A model generated the notes under the pieces. That model did no database searches, had not been told where the DNA came from, and worked only from the letters and a program-made list of their open reading frames with translations. Positions 52,141 through 63,204 of a stretch of 64,000 nt of DNA are shown here, one piece after another (within the stretch, counting starts at the first letter, position 1; each line of letters starts with the position of its first letter). The stretch spans positions 60,884,212-60,948,211 of the forward strand of contig CM069870.1 of assembly GCA_036172665.1 (NCBI GenBank), read 5' to 3'. A program made the translations under genes and the position numbers. This DNA is from Prosopocoilus inquinatus (taxonomy: Eukaryota > Arthropoda > Insecta > Coleoptera > Lucanidae).

Positions 52141-52877
52141 TTAAAAAAAAAAAACAATTTAGGAAGAGTGTGAAGAGTGTAATTAAAGAAAAATAAATCA
52201 ATTTTTAGTCTCCCAAATAAAAATGATTCCAACTAAAAACGAGCTGCACTGTACAGGTTGTTGACTGAAGCTGAGATCATAGAAATTTAGTGAAAACAAA
52301 TAGCTCAGGTAATTGAATATCGAAATTTATGAAATGTGAGTGAGTTAGCATGACGCTCATTAAAAAGAAATAGGCCATCCAAATGGCCAAAGAGACAGGA
52401 TGATTGGTTGCTATGAAAATTATAAATACTCAACGGATATTACTTATTCGTAAAAGTTCGGAAAGCTGACCATTTGTTAAAAACCCTCTGCTAAAGCTAA
52501 AGCTAAAGCAGATGTAATGGTCACTATTTAAAAAAAAAACAATTTAGGAAAAGTGTAAAGAATGTAATTAAAGAAAATAAATCAATTTTTAGTTTCCAAA
52601 TGAAAATGATTCCAACTAAAAACGACCTGCACTGTACAGGTTGTTGATTGAAGCTGAGATCATAGAAATTCAATGAAAACAAATGGCTCAGGTAATTGAA
52701 TATTGAAATTTATGAAATGAGAAGGAGATAGCATGATGCTCATTAATAAGAAATAGACCATCCAAATGGCCAAAGAGACAGGGTGACTGGTTGCTATGAA
52801 TATTGTAAATACTCGACAGATGTTACTTATTCGTAAAAATTCGGAAGCTGCGCATTTGTCACAAACCCTCTGCTAAT
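52141..52877. repeat. Tandem duplication, ~350 bp units
   Basis: Copy 1 (about 52141-52497) and copy 2 (about 52531-52877) share ACAATTTAGGAAGAGTGTGA-like starts, GCACTGTACAGGTTGTTGA, GAAGCTGAGATCATAGAAAT, GACCATCCAAATGGCCAAAG and ACCCTCTGCTAA. They differ by roughly 10%. Between them lies a small GCTAAA repeat (about 52488-52510). No coding potential. Confidence 0.88.
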
Positions 52878-55104
52878 CATTGGCGTAGCTGCAGAGGTTT
52901 CAGGGATTGCAAAATAACCCGGCGCCAAGGTATTATAGGCGCCTGTTGTATAGTACTGAGTGCCAGAAAATACAATTCTTATTAACAAGCAAATATATAC
53001 GATTATTCCTAAGCGATAAGAGACGAGAGCTGTCAAAATTTTATGTTAAGAAAGCGTTCGGTATGTGTGGTAAGTGGTATTTGGTTGAATTGTACTTTTT
53101 TGGCCGGTGAGAAGTCGTAATTCATTTAATAAGCCACGTTCTTATGAATTAGGTTAAAGAAAAGTCAATTGTGGGAAAATACAAACAGGGTGATTCCTAA
53201 GTTGATTCTTCTATGTAGAACAGAAACCTCATTAACAGTAGAAAAAAATTCAAATAACTTTCTGAATAACTCAAAAATAAGGAAGACACACATACTATTG
53301 TAATATCTCTCTTTTTTAAATTATTTAAATAAAGTTTAAAGTAAATCGTGGCCTTTTAAGCGAATTATGATTTCTAATTCTAATTTTTTAACAAACAAAA
53401 TGAACCAAGTGTGATTAAGTAGTCTTGCTGTACTTAGCGTTATAAGTAAAATATAATTTATACAGAGCGTTTATGAATTACTGAAAGGAGTTTGTGAATT
53501 TTAGACATGTTTGATGTTTAAAAATTTTATTTGACGCCTAATTTGAACTACTTTTGTTGTTATCTTCACGACCATTAATCCATGGAACAAAAGTGCACCA
53601 CCGACCATAAATTTGAAACCGCACACTCGATGCAAGGAAAAATATACAATGTGATCGATCACAACTGTCCGTGCCGTCACTTTAATTTATAGGTATCTGT
53701 TGCAGTATGCCACTTTCTAATAATGATGGAATACGTTAGATCCGATATAGGAGTATTTTTATTTAAAAAATACGACGTTTTTAATGTAAAGCAATGTTTT
53801 AAAACGGTTGATTGGTTTGTACGTTTCACGAAATAAATAAACAAATATACATACAAAACATCGCTGACCACTGTCACAACAGACAAAGCGAATTAAGAAA
53901 AACAAAATTCACTAAATTTCCCGAAGATTCCTAACTTCAGGTTATACAGTTGACAATATCACTCTGATTTAAGGAACATTTCAAAAATTCAAAACAAAGC
54001 CGCCTTGATCTTGAATTTTTAGCTTTCAGTGTACAATTATTGCAAAATTGAACTGAAGAGTATGTTTTTTTTTTAATCTGACGTCGAACTTGGTTGGTTG
54101 TGAAAGTTTAATATTGTATGAACCATCAGTTGTCAATCTGATATGTGCGCCATACCTAACCTTGCTTTTTGAGTTTAATATTAACAATAATTCGAGAAAT
54201 TGCTGGTGAAATTCCTCAAAAAAATGTAGACTCCATCAAAAAAATTTCTGTTTTAAGGAAAAAGCCATTTTATTCGGAAAAAGATTTATTAACTCAGAGC
54301 AATTGACAGATATCAGATGTTTCAAGATGTTGTGTTGCGTTCACAGTCATAATAAAAAAAAAACATTATAAACGTACTAATATGATCGCAAAAACTGTTA
54401 AAAGAAAAATTTTAGGCCAAAATTTAACAAGTATAAATGTTTAATGTTTCTTTCGAATAACTTCTTGTACTCCCATAGAAGAATGTAAAATTTAAATTAA
54501 TTGATTTGACATGCACTCTGTTTTTAAAAAATATTGCACACAAATCAGCACCGTATCATATGAACTTTAGAGAAAAAAATAAAAAATTTGGCAACCCGGG
54601 GCAGCTAAAACTTCCGCAAACTGCTACGAACTGCGCAGACGCCGACGCGTCGTCTGTTGTTTGTCTAAGTTCTCTTTTGAACGCCGCGACTTAGACAAAC
54701 AACCACGAAACGAAAGAAGAAAATAAACAGAAAATAAAAGATGATCGGTGATTTTCATAACAACGAATGAAAAATTGACGATTTCCCGCCGAAATAATTG
54801 AAATTCAAACTTTCATTTGTTGTTTTTTTTTTTTATTTATTTTAGCTGTAACTGAAAATTTTTCAAAATAAAATTAAGCTCCCATTCATTTCTTTGTGTC
54901 CATTACACATAGGTATAGTTTTTGTTTGTTTCTAAAAGTTTCTTGTAAACATAAATCAATCTTTCATTTCTTTCTTTGAATTTCATTTTTAATGTCTTTC
55001 TTGTTTCATTTGTAAACAAAAAAAAAAGAAACAGAAGGAAAATCAACAAAGCTTTTAAAAATAAAGTCAGAATTTTGTTTCTTTCTATTTAATTACTTTA
55101 TTTT
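52878..55104. other. Intronic spacer with one short hairpin
   Basis: No gene seen. 54656-54670 (GTTGTTTGTCTAAGT) and 54689-54703 form a perfect 15 bp stem with an 18 nt loop next to a small GC-rich patch (GACGCCGACGCGTCGTC). It could be a fold-back remnant. Confidence 0.4.
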
Positions 55105-55240
55105 TGTCTTTTTTGTAAGTACGAAGTTTTTTTAATCTCGAAACGGACAGAAAAATGAAGGGAAAACACTCAACGTTTCGCTATAGATTTATAGCTTCGA
55201 GATTAAAAAGCTTTGTACTTACAAATTTCATCGGACAAGA
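55105..55240. pseudogene. Penelope-like 3'-end fragment, rearranged into an inverted repeat
   Basis: The centre (55150-55200) matches the hammerhead half of PLE 3: CACTCAACGTTTCGCTATAG and ATTTATAGCTTCG, on the minus strand. Flanks GTAAGTACGAAGTTTTTTTA (left) and, inverted, TTTGTAAGTACAAAGCTTTT (right) are opposite-facing copies of the PLE terminal sequence. CATCGGACAAGAAC follows on the right. The CTGACGA strand of the ribozyme is replaced by ATCTCGA at the junction, so the motif cannot fold. Confidence 0.65.
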
Positions 55241-55826
55241 ACCAACTGCAAATTTTTTGTGTTAAAATAACACTGTATGTACCTTTTGTTTCTTTCCCTT
55301 CCTCTTTTTCTTCACTCTTTTTCGAGTTTTCTTTTGTTTTTTATCGAATTAATTTTTCATTCGTTCGTTCATTTACATTCAACCTTTTATACAGGTTATT
55401 CTTTTGTTTTCCTATTAGCGATTTGAAGATCTCACACTTCGTCAGAGAACCGTCGATATTCTTTTGAACTCCTTCCAGTATGTTGCATTGCCTTTGTTCT
55501 TACTTTAGAACAAAAACCGGTAAGTTGATCAAATTATTAAAGTTAATTTGACCACTCATCTGTTTCTTTTTATGTACACACCTAGAAAGGATGAAAATGA
55601 AATCAAGACATTTAGTAATTCTTGCGAGTACACAGAAAAATTTTATTACACCAAAAAAATATAAACAAGTATTTCGCAGATATTTTTCATTATTCATTTG
55701 TGTTCTGAGGTTCCTTCACATTTCTTTATAAAATTTCCACGAATCATTCTTTGATTCCGTTTCCTCACGCGTCTTAGACCTTCATAATTTTTTTCATGTT
55801 GATTGTTCTACTTATTTTGCTATATA

Positions 55827-56870
55827 CAGGGTCTCCGAAGTTGAGTGGCCTATTAAAAGTTCTCGAGAAAGGAACGTACAAATATTCTGAAAATTAATAC
55901 ACTGTCCTTGCAGAAAACGATCTTTTCGACTAAAATATTTACACTTTTATATCACTGCTAGTTATACCAGAAGTCGAAATTAACTTTCTTACTGTAAATA
56001 ATGCTATACATACTTTTTTATTACAAATTCTAATTCTACACGTTATTCTAAGTAAAAGTTGTTAAGGCTTCCTTATACTTAAAATACTTATAAACTAATG
56101 GAAATAGGTATAGGGAATGCTACTACTAATCGATGTAGAATTTGATTCTGCATTTCATGCTGCAAAAATATACAGAGTGTTCCATTTACGAAATCTGAGT
56201 TTTGGGCCGTTGAACAGAATAAAGTTCGACACCATATTTGGGCCAGCCTGTGATTTTTTTCAATAATGACTGGGATATGATTTGAAAGGCTGAACATTAT
56301 TCTTTCAAATGATAAGCAACTTGAACCTTGAAATTTGTGTCATAAATACATTCTCTTACATGAGAATGACTGGGATATGATTTGAAAGGCTGAACATTAT
56401 TCTTTCAAATGATAGGCAACTTGAACCTTGAAATTTGTGTCATAAATACATTCTCTTACATGAGAATGACTGGGATATGATTTGAAAGGCTGAACATTAT
56501 TCTTTCAAATGATAGGCAACTTGAACCTTGAAATTTGTGTCATAAATACATTCTCTTACATGAGAGGCACCGAAATATTTTTTTTTTTCAGAAATTCGGA
56601 GGATAATTTAAAACCGTTACATTTAAGTACAGAGAAGCATTACCAATTTTTACTTAGAATAATGTGTAAAATCGGAATTTGTAATTAAAAATATAATATT
56701 CCATTTAAAATAAGAAAGTTAATGGCGGTATAACCGGAAATGATATAAAAGTGAGAATATTTTATTCTGAAAGATCACTTCCTCTTAGGGCAGTGTGTTA
56801 ATTTTCAGGATGTTTGCATGTTCCTTTCCCCCGAAAACTTTTAATAGGCCACTCAACTTGAGAGACCCTG
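55827..56870. mobile_element. 1.04 kb fold-back element, CAGGGTCTC ends, with internal 3 x 100 bp repeat
   Basis: Left CAGGGTCTCCGAAGTTGAGT and, on the minus strand, right CAGGGTCTCTCAAGTTGAGT. The inverted arms extend about 250 bp (GGCCTATTAAAAGTT, GAAAATTAATACACTG, TTTATATCA, AACTTTCTTA). TATA flanks both ends (55823-26 and 56871-74). No transposase. The interior carries the tandem repeat at 56265-56564. Confidence 0.82.
56265..56564. repeat. Tandem repeat, exactly 3 x 100 bp
   Basis: The unit starts AATGACTGGGATATGATTTG and ends ACATTCTCTTACATGAG. Units begin at 56265, 56365 and 56465. I see a single difference (GATAAGCAAC in unit 1, GATAGGCAAC in units 2 and 3), so the expansion is recent compared with its host element. 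Confidence 0.95.
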
Positions 56871-56874
56871 TATA

Positions 56875-58946
56875 TTAAATGTCCGATTAAACTTGGATAG
56901 TATGTCGTTCGTATCTCTAATCGCCCTTATCTCTAAATAAATATTCTCCAGTCTTTTATCGTCCATTCAAAACGATCAAGTGCCTTTTGCTTCTTCTTAT
57001 ACCCAGTTGTAAAAAAATTTGCTACACCTCCATTCGCCTGAAACAGAAATAGCGACAATTGACGACGTCGCAACACTCCAACGTCAAGACCGCGTCAATT
57101 GGAAGGATATTTACAAGTCGGGTTGCTATTCTGCAAACTGCCTTATATTACATCCAATACATAACAACGTTATTTACTTGCTGATTTGTGGTACATTATA
57201 CAAAGAAATCTATAGATTTTTTTCCTCTATAACCTTTCGAAATGACGGCGATGATCATTTTAAACTTTTATTCAAAACCTCAAAGTATTTTTCCCAGAAA
57301 CTAAATTTCTTCATGCATTAAACTCGTTTTGTCCTAAGCAATAAAGTAAACATGTGTATAGCATTTTTAATGAAAACTCAAGGAATTTCTTCGACCTACA
57401 GTTTGTTTACAGGGCCTAATTTCAACAGCCATATTTTTGAATCTTTTTCAAAGTATTGTTTCGATTATATTCAAGATCAACAAAGGAAACTTCTGAGCTT
57501 GCTGTATTTCTTCTCTCAAGGTTTGCTGCTCACTCGGGGGTAAGTTTGTTGACCTTGGTCAATTTCGTTGCGTTTCCATATGAATAAGCATTATTGGTCT
57601 TTGAGATTTTTTTTCCTCTCCTTCTGTAAGGTCTGTAAGCTAATTTTCAAAATCGACCTCTATTCGTATTTCATCTTTTGAGTGTTTTGCTTCTGCTCTC
57701 GTCCTTTCTGCAAATTAGAATCGATCATTGTCTGGCTTTTCCCTTTTTCCTTCACCTTACACTCATTCCTTCAGAGACGACATAATTTTCATATTTGCTT
57801 CTTGTGTTGATTTACTGATTTATTGAAATGAATTAGGTGTCTTAATGTGCTGCAGGTATTTCGGTTTCTAAGCGAAGATCTACCCAAGACCATTTTTGGA
57901 TCTCCGAGAGTGACATAACAAATCATTCCATAAAAACAAAAAAAAAACATTCAATTCATCACCTCATCGGTCGTGTACAGTATATTTAGGCCTGGTCTTT
58001 TTACCTCGTTTTAAGTTTATCTGCCACATAAAGTCCCTGCAACAGAAAATTGCATCGATAGTGATTTCAAAGTTATAACAAGGCAAATAAATCTACAAGG
58101 AACTTAAAACTTAATGTAAAGTATTATAACCAGATGACGGATAGAAAAAAGTGAAACAGTTTACTATTGCAACGAAGCGGTACGGTGTTATAAATAGATT
58201 GTGTACACGCCTCAACATATTCGCCGGCGCAGCGCGTCTAGCCGATAGTGAACAATCGGTAAGCCAAAGAAATAATGCATTCCTTAGGACGGCATGATTC
58301 ACAATGATGTCGCGGTTGACTGCGATGCTCGGACACGATGCGCACGAGAGAGTGTACTGCAGAGACGCGTCGTGCTTCTATTTAATTCAAATCAACTAAA
58401 TTGTTGTTTCTAAATTGAGGAAAGAGCTATTATTAGCTTGTGGAATTATATTCGCGATTTTACCGTGACGATATTAGACTGATTGTTTAAAAATCACGTA
58501 TAAGCGGGCGGAATATTTAACGCTTCGATTTAGACCCCCACGTCGAGTCGGACTACCGCTGTCTCAGACTGGTTTCAGACAGTTCACTTTTTTGATTCCG
58601 CTGTTTGATTATAACGCGCTTACCAATCACGTTTCCATTGAAGAACATGATCGGAAGTAATTTGGTAAATGGAAAAAATTATTGACCGTTGGAAGTCCTC
58701 TCATGACTACAGCAGTGATTAAAGTAAACATAAACAATGTAGCTTTGTGCGAATTTCATGAGTAAGAGAGTGATAGAGAATTTAAACACAGCTTTCCTAA
58801 ATTAAAGACGAGGTGAGAATACGGGTCATCGTCTTTATTTGTGCAAATGCAATAGAAAATTTAGTTTTTGAACACAACATCGTAGATGTAATAATTTCAA
58901 TTTGTAAATTTAAAAATAGAATTAAATTTATTAAATCGTTAGTATA
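56875..58946. other. Intronic spacer; 58130-58660 compositionally distinct
   Basis: No gene recognised. 57549-57562 reads TTGACCTTGGTCAA, containing on the minus strand CCAAGGTCA, the FTZ-F1-type site. 58130-58660 is richer in GC, non-repetitive, and contains TATAAATAG at about 58190, a candidate regulatory or promoter region without further proof. Confidence 0.4.
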
Positions 58947-59321
58947 CATGTCTGTCACTTAATGTTACATTTTTATTTTGATGAGTGATTGCGGGATCGA
59001 TTTTAAGTCGAAAAGTTCCATATCCTAGAATGCTTAGTTTTGGATGTACAGGGTGCTAAAATTTTCATTTGTTTTTTCTATATCTCGAAAACACTTAAGA
59101 TTTTTTACAAAAACAGTATTGAAAACGTCCACGTCCGACTTGTATACAGATTTACCTTCTATTTTTTCGAGATTGTTAGTAAAAATAAAAATAAATAAAT
59201 AAAAGTTTCCACACGTTGTATATCGAAAACCAAGCATTCTGGGATATACATATGAACTTTTCGACTTGGAAACGATCCATGTACTCATCGAAATAAGTAT
59301 GAAACATTAAGTAACAGCCTG
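58947..59321. mobile_element. 375 bp fold-back element, TA target
   Basis: Left CATGTCTGTCACTTAATGTT and right (minus strand) CAGGCTGTTACTTAATGTTT start arms of about 110 bp that share TCGATTTTAAGTCGAAAAGTT-like sequence and AGAATGCTTAG/GGTTTT. TA lies on both sides. An inner CAGGGTGCT at about 59049 suggests a nested or composite structure. No coding capacity. Confidence 0.65.
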
Positions 59322-60600
59322 TATTTTCGCGAAAAAAAATTACAATCTAGCAGAACCAATTTAATAGTGATTTCAATGAAGGACTCCAAGCAAAGATATT
59401 TATGCCACATTTCACTTCTTCAGATTCTGCTAAGCTTCTTTCCGTTGCTCCTCCGGAGAAATCAAACTGAATCTTTCGAGACTTTTCAATCAGGATTGCT
59501 CCTCCACGTAAATGCGATTGCAGTCTTCAAGAGTTCAACTGTAATACCCAAATGACTCATTCAAAACAGACCTGGATTTGAGTTTGTTTCAGAACCGAGA
59601 GGTTTTTGCACCGCTTATTATATCTCGCTTGACATAATGAATCAGCAAGTGATGATTAATTTTCGCAGCTGTAAACAATCCAAAGTGAAAGCAAACGCAA
59701 TGCAGAATATAATAGAATATCACACTGTGCAATTTTTCTTTAATCAAAATTACCTACTACCTTTACACGTAAGTTGTAGTAACTCTCTCACTATTTTTTT
59801 GTTTGATAATTAATTTTTTAATTTGAAATCAAAACAGCAGTCCTCAAATGTGTGGTGTACGCTGCTGTATTTGAAGTTCAACAAGTCATGCATGTTAAGA
59901 TACAAATTATAGTTATGATTTTTCCGCTGTTACAAGGTCTCAGCTAAATGAATCGCTGTTAATTTGAATAAGTATACAGTGAGTAAACACAGTGTTAATT
60001 TCCTACGTTTAATTTTCATTTGCCCCCCGGTAGTGATGATGCCATGACGTTTTGTGTATAAAACTCTGCAGCCACGAAAAAACGAGCCGGAGACATATCT
60101 GAAAGAAATGTCAGGGCTTTTTTGATGTCGCAAATAAGCGGAGCAATTTGATTGGGAAGTAGAGCCGAACGGGCATTGCGAAATGTCGATACGTATGTGG
60201 ACAAGGCCGTATTTCTTACGGATATTAATTGGTGCATAAACAGATATTAATCAATTCATTTCGAATTCAGATTCGATACTAGCACGCTTATTTGTCGAGC
60301 TGTTCGGATTGGACACGCAATATAAATATGACTGATTTATTCCGTCTGTGCGGTGCACGAAAAGAAGTGCGTAATCACAATAAATTATGAACAAAAACTT
60401 CGTCGCAGTTTTAACTTGCATTTTTAATCGTCGTTGCTTACAAAATTTAAAACCACCGTAATGTATCAATCAAACAAAAAGAATTCTGATAATAATTGAA
60501 ATTGCCTTCAAAAGCTAGGTTACAACTTTACCAAACGTAATTGATGGCATTTTGACAGTTACTAACAATTCTCAAATAATAATTTTTGTTCTGTTACATT
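59322..60600. other. Intronic spacer, no gene seen
   Basis: No recognised element or domain. 60040-60470 is somewhat less AT-rich and appears single-copy. Confidence 0.4.
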
Positions 60601-60790
60601 TTCAGAAAAGCATTCGACAAAGTAAATCATTATAATCCGTATTCCTTATTATAAACAAAAGGAATCATTAAAGAATCTGTTTATCTTGCTTATTGGATCA
60701 TCTATCGTCATTACTCACGGTGTACCTCAAGGTTCACTAATTGGACCCTTACTATTTTCATTGTACACTGTAGATCTCAGTTCTTATGTT
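60601..60790 (+). pseudogene. LINE RT fragment, internally deleted
   Basis: The + strand reads RKAFDKVNHY at about 60604-60633. About 85 bp later comes ITHGVPQGSLIGPLLFSLY, then TVDL (60712-60778). These are two RT palm motifs normally about 60 residues apart, so most of the intervening sequence is lost. Nothing recognisable of the catalytic DD box follows. Confidence 0.7.
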
Positions 60791-60976
60791 ATTCTCTCGA
60801 TCTGTCTAACGGGCGTGAATATAATTTTCTTCTCTGGTTGCTAGATGTTGCTTAATCCTAAATCCATTTATGAATTTCAATTATTACTATCTGGAAAAAA
60901 TAGCCTGAGTAATATTGCAAATCAATTTAAATTAAAGATAATTGATCAGCATATAAAGTTAGAAACATCGATTGAA

Positions 60977-61090
60977 TCAGGGGTTGCCAAATTTTTCGAA
61001 ACATCGGCCCGCCTCTAGTTCCCAACCTTTTCTAGGCATCGACACCTTACAAGAAAATAAAAATTTCCATCGGCCCCTTTCGAATTTAAT
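60977..61090. mobile_element. Possible hAT-type terminus relic
   Basis: CAGGGGTTGCCAAATTTTTC followed by CGGCCCGCCTCTAGTTCCCA and ACCTTTTCTAGGCATCG resembles the CAGNGGTTCCCAACCTTT ends of hAT elements, doubled here. No second terminus was found nearby. Confidence 0.35.
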
Positions 61091-62189
61091 TAATATTTTT
61101 AAAACAGAAGTTGTAAATACACTAGTAATGCTATTTTTTTAAATTTTGTTAAATTATAACAATCCCATTTGACTTTTTATTTATTACTTGTAAAATTTTG
61201 TTGCATATGTTGATTTGTTGACTTGTCTATTTTATTTTGACGTATCTGGAAATGTTCATTTAATGGATGAAAAATATAATAAACTACTGCACCATACCGT
61301 TTTATTTTATTTATTTTCATTGTTATAAACAGATCATCTTTTTAATTTTTTTTAATATACTCGACTTTTTTATGTCTGAGTTATCACCTCTCCAGTTAAA
61401 AATTCGTCAAATGCTCCTATATTTTATAGAATTTTTATTTTACTTTTGTCTTCATCACCAACCATCTTTTTTTTAATCCCTTATTTGACATTATGTCATT
61501 GATTTTTTAATATAATCAAATGATTGACCATTCTTTTTCTTTTCATCTATTTCATTTTTGTTTTTATTTTTTAACTATTAATTGTCGTTTTTTTTTTGTT
61601 TTCTGTTTTATTCGATTTGACTTATTATTTTCTTTTTGCTTTTTAATTGTTAATTGATGGTCCTCTTGGTTTTCTTTGACATGTATACATTAATTTTTGC
61701 AACATTTTTTTATCCAAAAGTGAAAACTACTTTAATAGAAGTTTTTCTAGCAGCATTTCCTCTTCACGCTGACGGACGTTCTCAACACAATCCCGGACTT
61801 TCTAACTTTGCAATGCTTTTAATAATTTCAAAACTGAATATCAAAATAAAAGATCATTCCCGTGTTGGCAATCTAAAGTCCCTAGATTACCAAAGTGTCG
61901 CGATAGATAAAGCCAACGTATTATTGTTTTGGAGCCACAATGACGGCCGTTCGGATCAGCTGTTACCATTTCACAGTAACAATCATATTTTCACAGTACT
62001 CTGTGAAATATGCCGAATTTTCCATAAAACCGAATTATAGTTTATTACAAGTTTACAAACAAAAGATTTTTAAAAATTGGTATAGTATTGATTATTTCGA
62101 ATGTTGTGAGAATCATTCTCAAAGCGCCATCTCTTGGCCGAAACAGGAAAGAAACAATTTTAATCGAATTTCCTGCTACAGCAAACTCT
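61091..62189. other. Intronic spacer, no gene seen
   Basis: T-rich low-complexity DNA to about 61650, then more complex sequence. An open frame at 61654-62040 has no recognised domain and no splice context. Confidence 0.4.
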
Positions 62190-62420
62190 GGGGCCTATAT
62201 CAAAAGCATTAAATATTATTGATATGGTAATAACCAATGATAAAACTGTATTTTAAAATTTAAAGGGGCGTATTCTGTAACTTATTAGCGGGCCGTTAAA
62301 ATTTAGAAGTCCTTTAAAATTTTAAATACAATTCTATGATTGGTTATTACCGTAGCAACAAATTTACCAGCCTTTTAAAATTAACGCTTTTGATACAGAT
62401 TGTAGAATACAGAAGGCCCC
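62190..62420. mobile_element. Possible fold-back element
   Basis: ATATCAAAAGCATTAA and AATAACCAATGATAAAACTG on the left recur inverted as TTAACGCTTTTGATACAG and CTATGATTGGTTATTACCG on the right. GGGGCGTATTCTGTAAC and GAATACAGAAGGCCCC are also partly inverse. The boundaries are unclear. Confidence 0.5.
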
Positions 62421-62809
62421 TTAGCACCTATAATTTTAACATCCTGTAAAAGTTATAGAATCTCTTCCTCAGTCTTCTAACTTCGCAATGATTTTAATTG
62501 AAAAATAAACTGAAAATCTAAAATTTTAAAATGGGATTATTAAAAGCGTCATCTTTGGACCATCAATGAAAGCTATGTTATTCTAATTTCAAGCAGAATT
62601 AGTAGATATTTTTCTAAACATCTAATTTAATTGGCTTGAAATCAACCACCAATCCACCAATTGACCCATTGGGCGTCAACGTCAACCCCGTTGAGAACAA
62701 CAAACCCCTGATGTAATTCAATTGTTTCATTTGGGGACCTAATGAAGTTTTCAGTTGAACACCGACATTCGCTTTGATCCTTCTGATTGTCTTAATTTTT
62801 ATTTTCCAG

Positions 62810-63204
62810 AGTCCCCGTCCTACAGACTCGGAATCCAGTGATAGTCCCAGTGATACAGAAGCACCCCCGACCTTAACGCCGCCGGCGGGCTTGCTGAACA
62901 ACCACCGTAACATGACGACAATAGAAAATATAGCAGCTAACATAGCAGCAGTGGCCGCCCTCGCCCCGGGTTCCGCCGTTCCGCCCCTGCCGTTCTACCC
63001 CCACACATTGCATTCCCTGCAGACGCCCTGGTACCTTTCGAACGCGACGCGGAACTTCCACGCCGAAAGGATGGACATCGAGAAGACGGGCGAACAACCC
63101 TTGGATCTCAGCTCGAAACCGGGGAACAACATGAGTTCCGTAGAGAATAAGATGCACCCTAACATGAGGCTGCCAACCTTAGACACCAAACATATTATAT
63201 TCAA
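62810..63204 (+). CDS. E93: E93 (Eip93F / Mblk-1) internal exon with PLDLS motif
   Basis: A 395 bp exon between TTTTCCAG and GTAAGT (63205), entering in phase 0 and leaving in phase 2. The peptide opens SPRPTDSESSDSPSDTEAPP, an acidic Ser-rich stretch that matches E93 as I remember it. It continues TIENIAANIAAVAAL, a Pro/Tyr-rich segment, then GEQPLDLSSK. PLDLS (63098-63112) is the CtBP corepressor-binding motif known in E93/Mblk-1 and LCoR. It ends LDTKHIIF plus two bases. In the family, the Pipsqueak-type HTH follows soon after this point, so the DNA-binding exon should lie just right of the window. The exon is clearly GC-richer than its surroundings. Confidence 0.87.

Larger units (their letters stand above)
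38963..62809 (+). other. E93: E93 intron, 23,847 bp, phase 0
   Basis: Donor G/GTAAGT at 38963 and acceptor TTTTCCAG at 62802-62809. Joining the flanking exons gives the in-frame NNHGVL/SPRPTDSESSD. No further E93 exon was recognised inside, although small alternative exons cannot be excluded. The repeats and element remnants listed separately fill much of it. Confidence 0.82.

Noticed and set aside
55213..55467. 84-codon open frame beside the PLE fragment
   Set aside because: Phe/Ser-rich translation of T-rich DNA with no domain. Most likely chance.
61654..62040. 128-codon + strand open frame in the E93 intron
   Set aside because: No recognised domain and no consensus splice pair that would join it to the E93 exons in phase. 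Expression data could reopen this.
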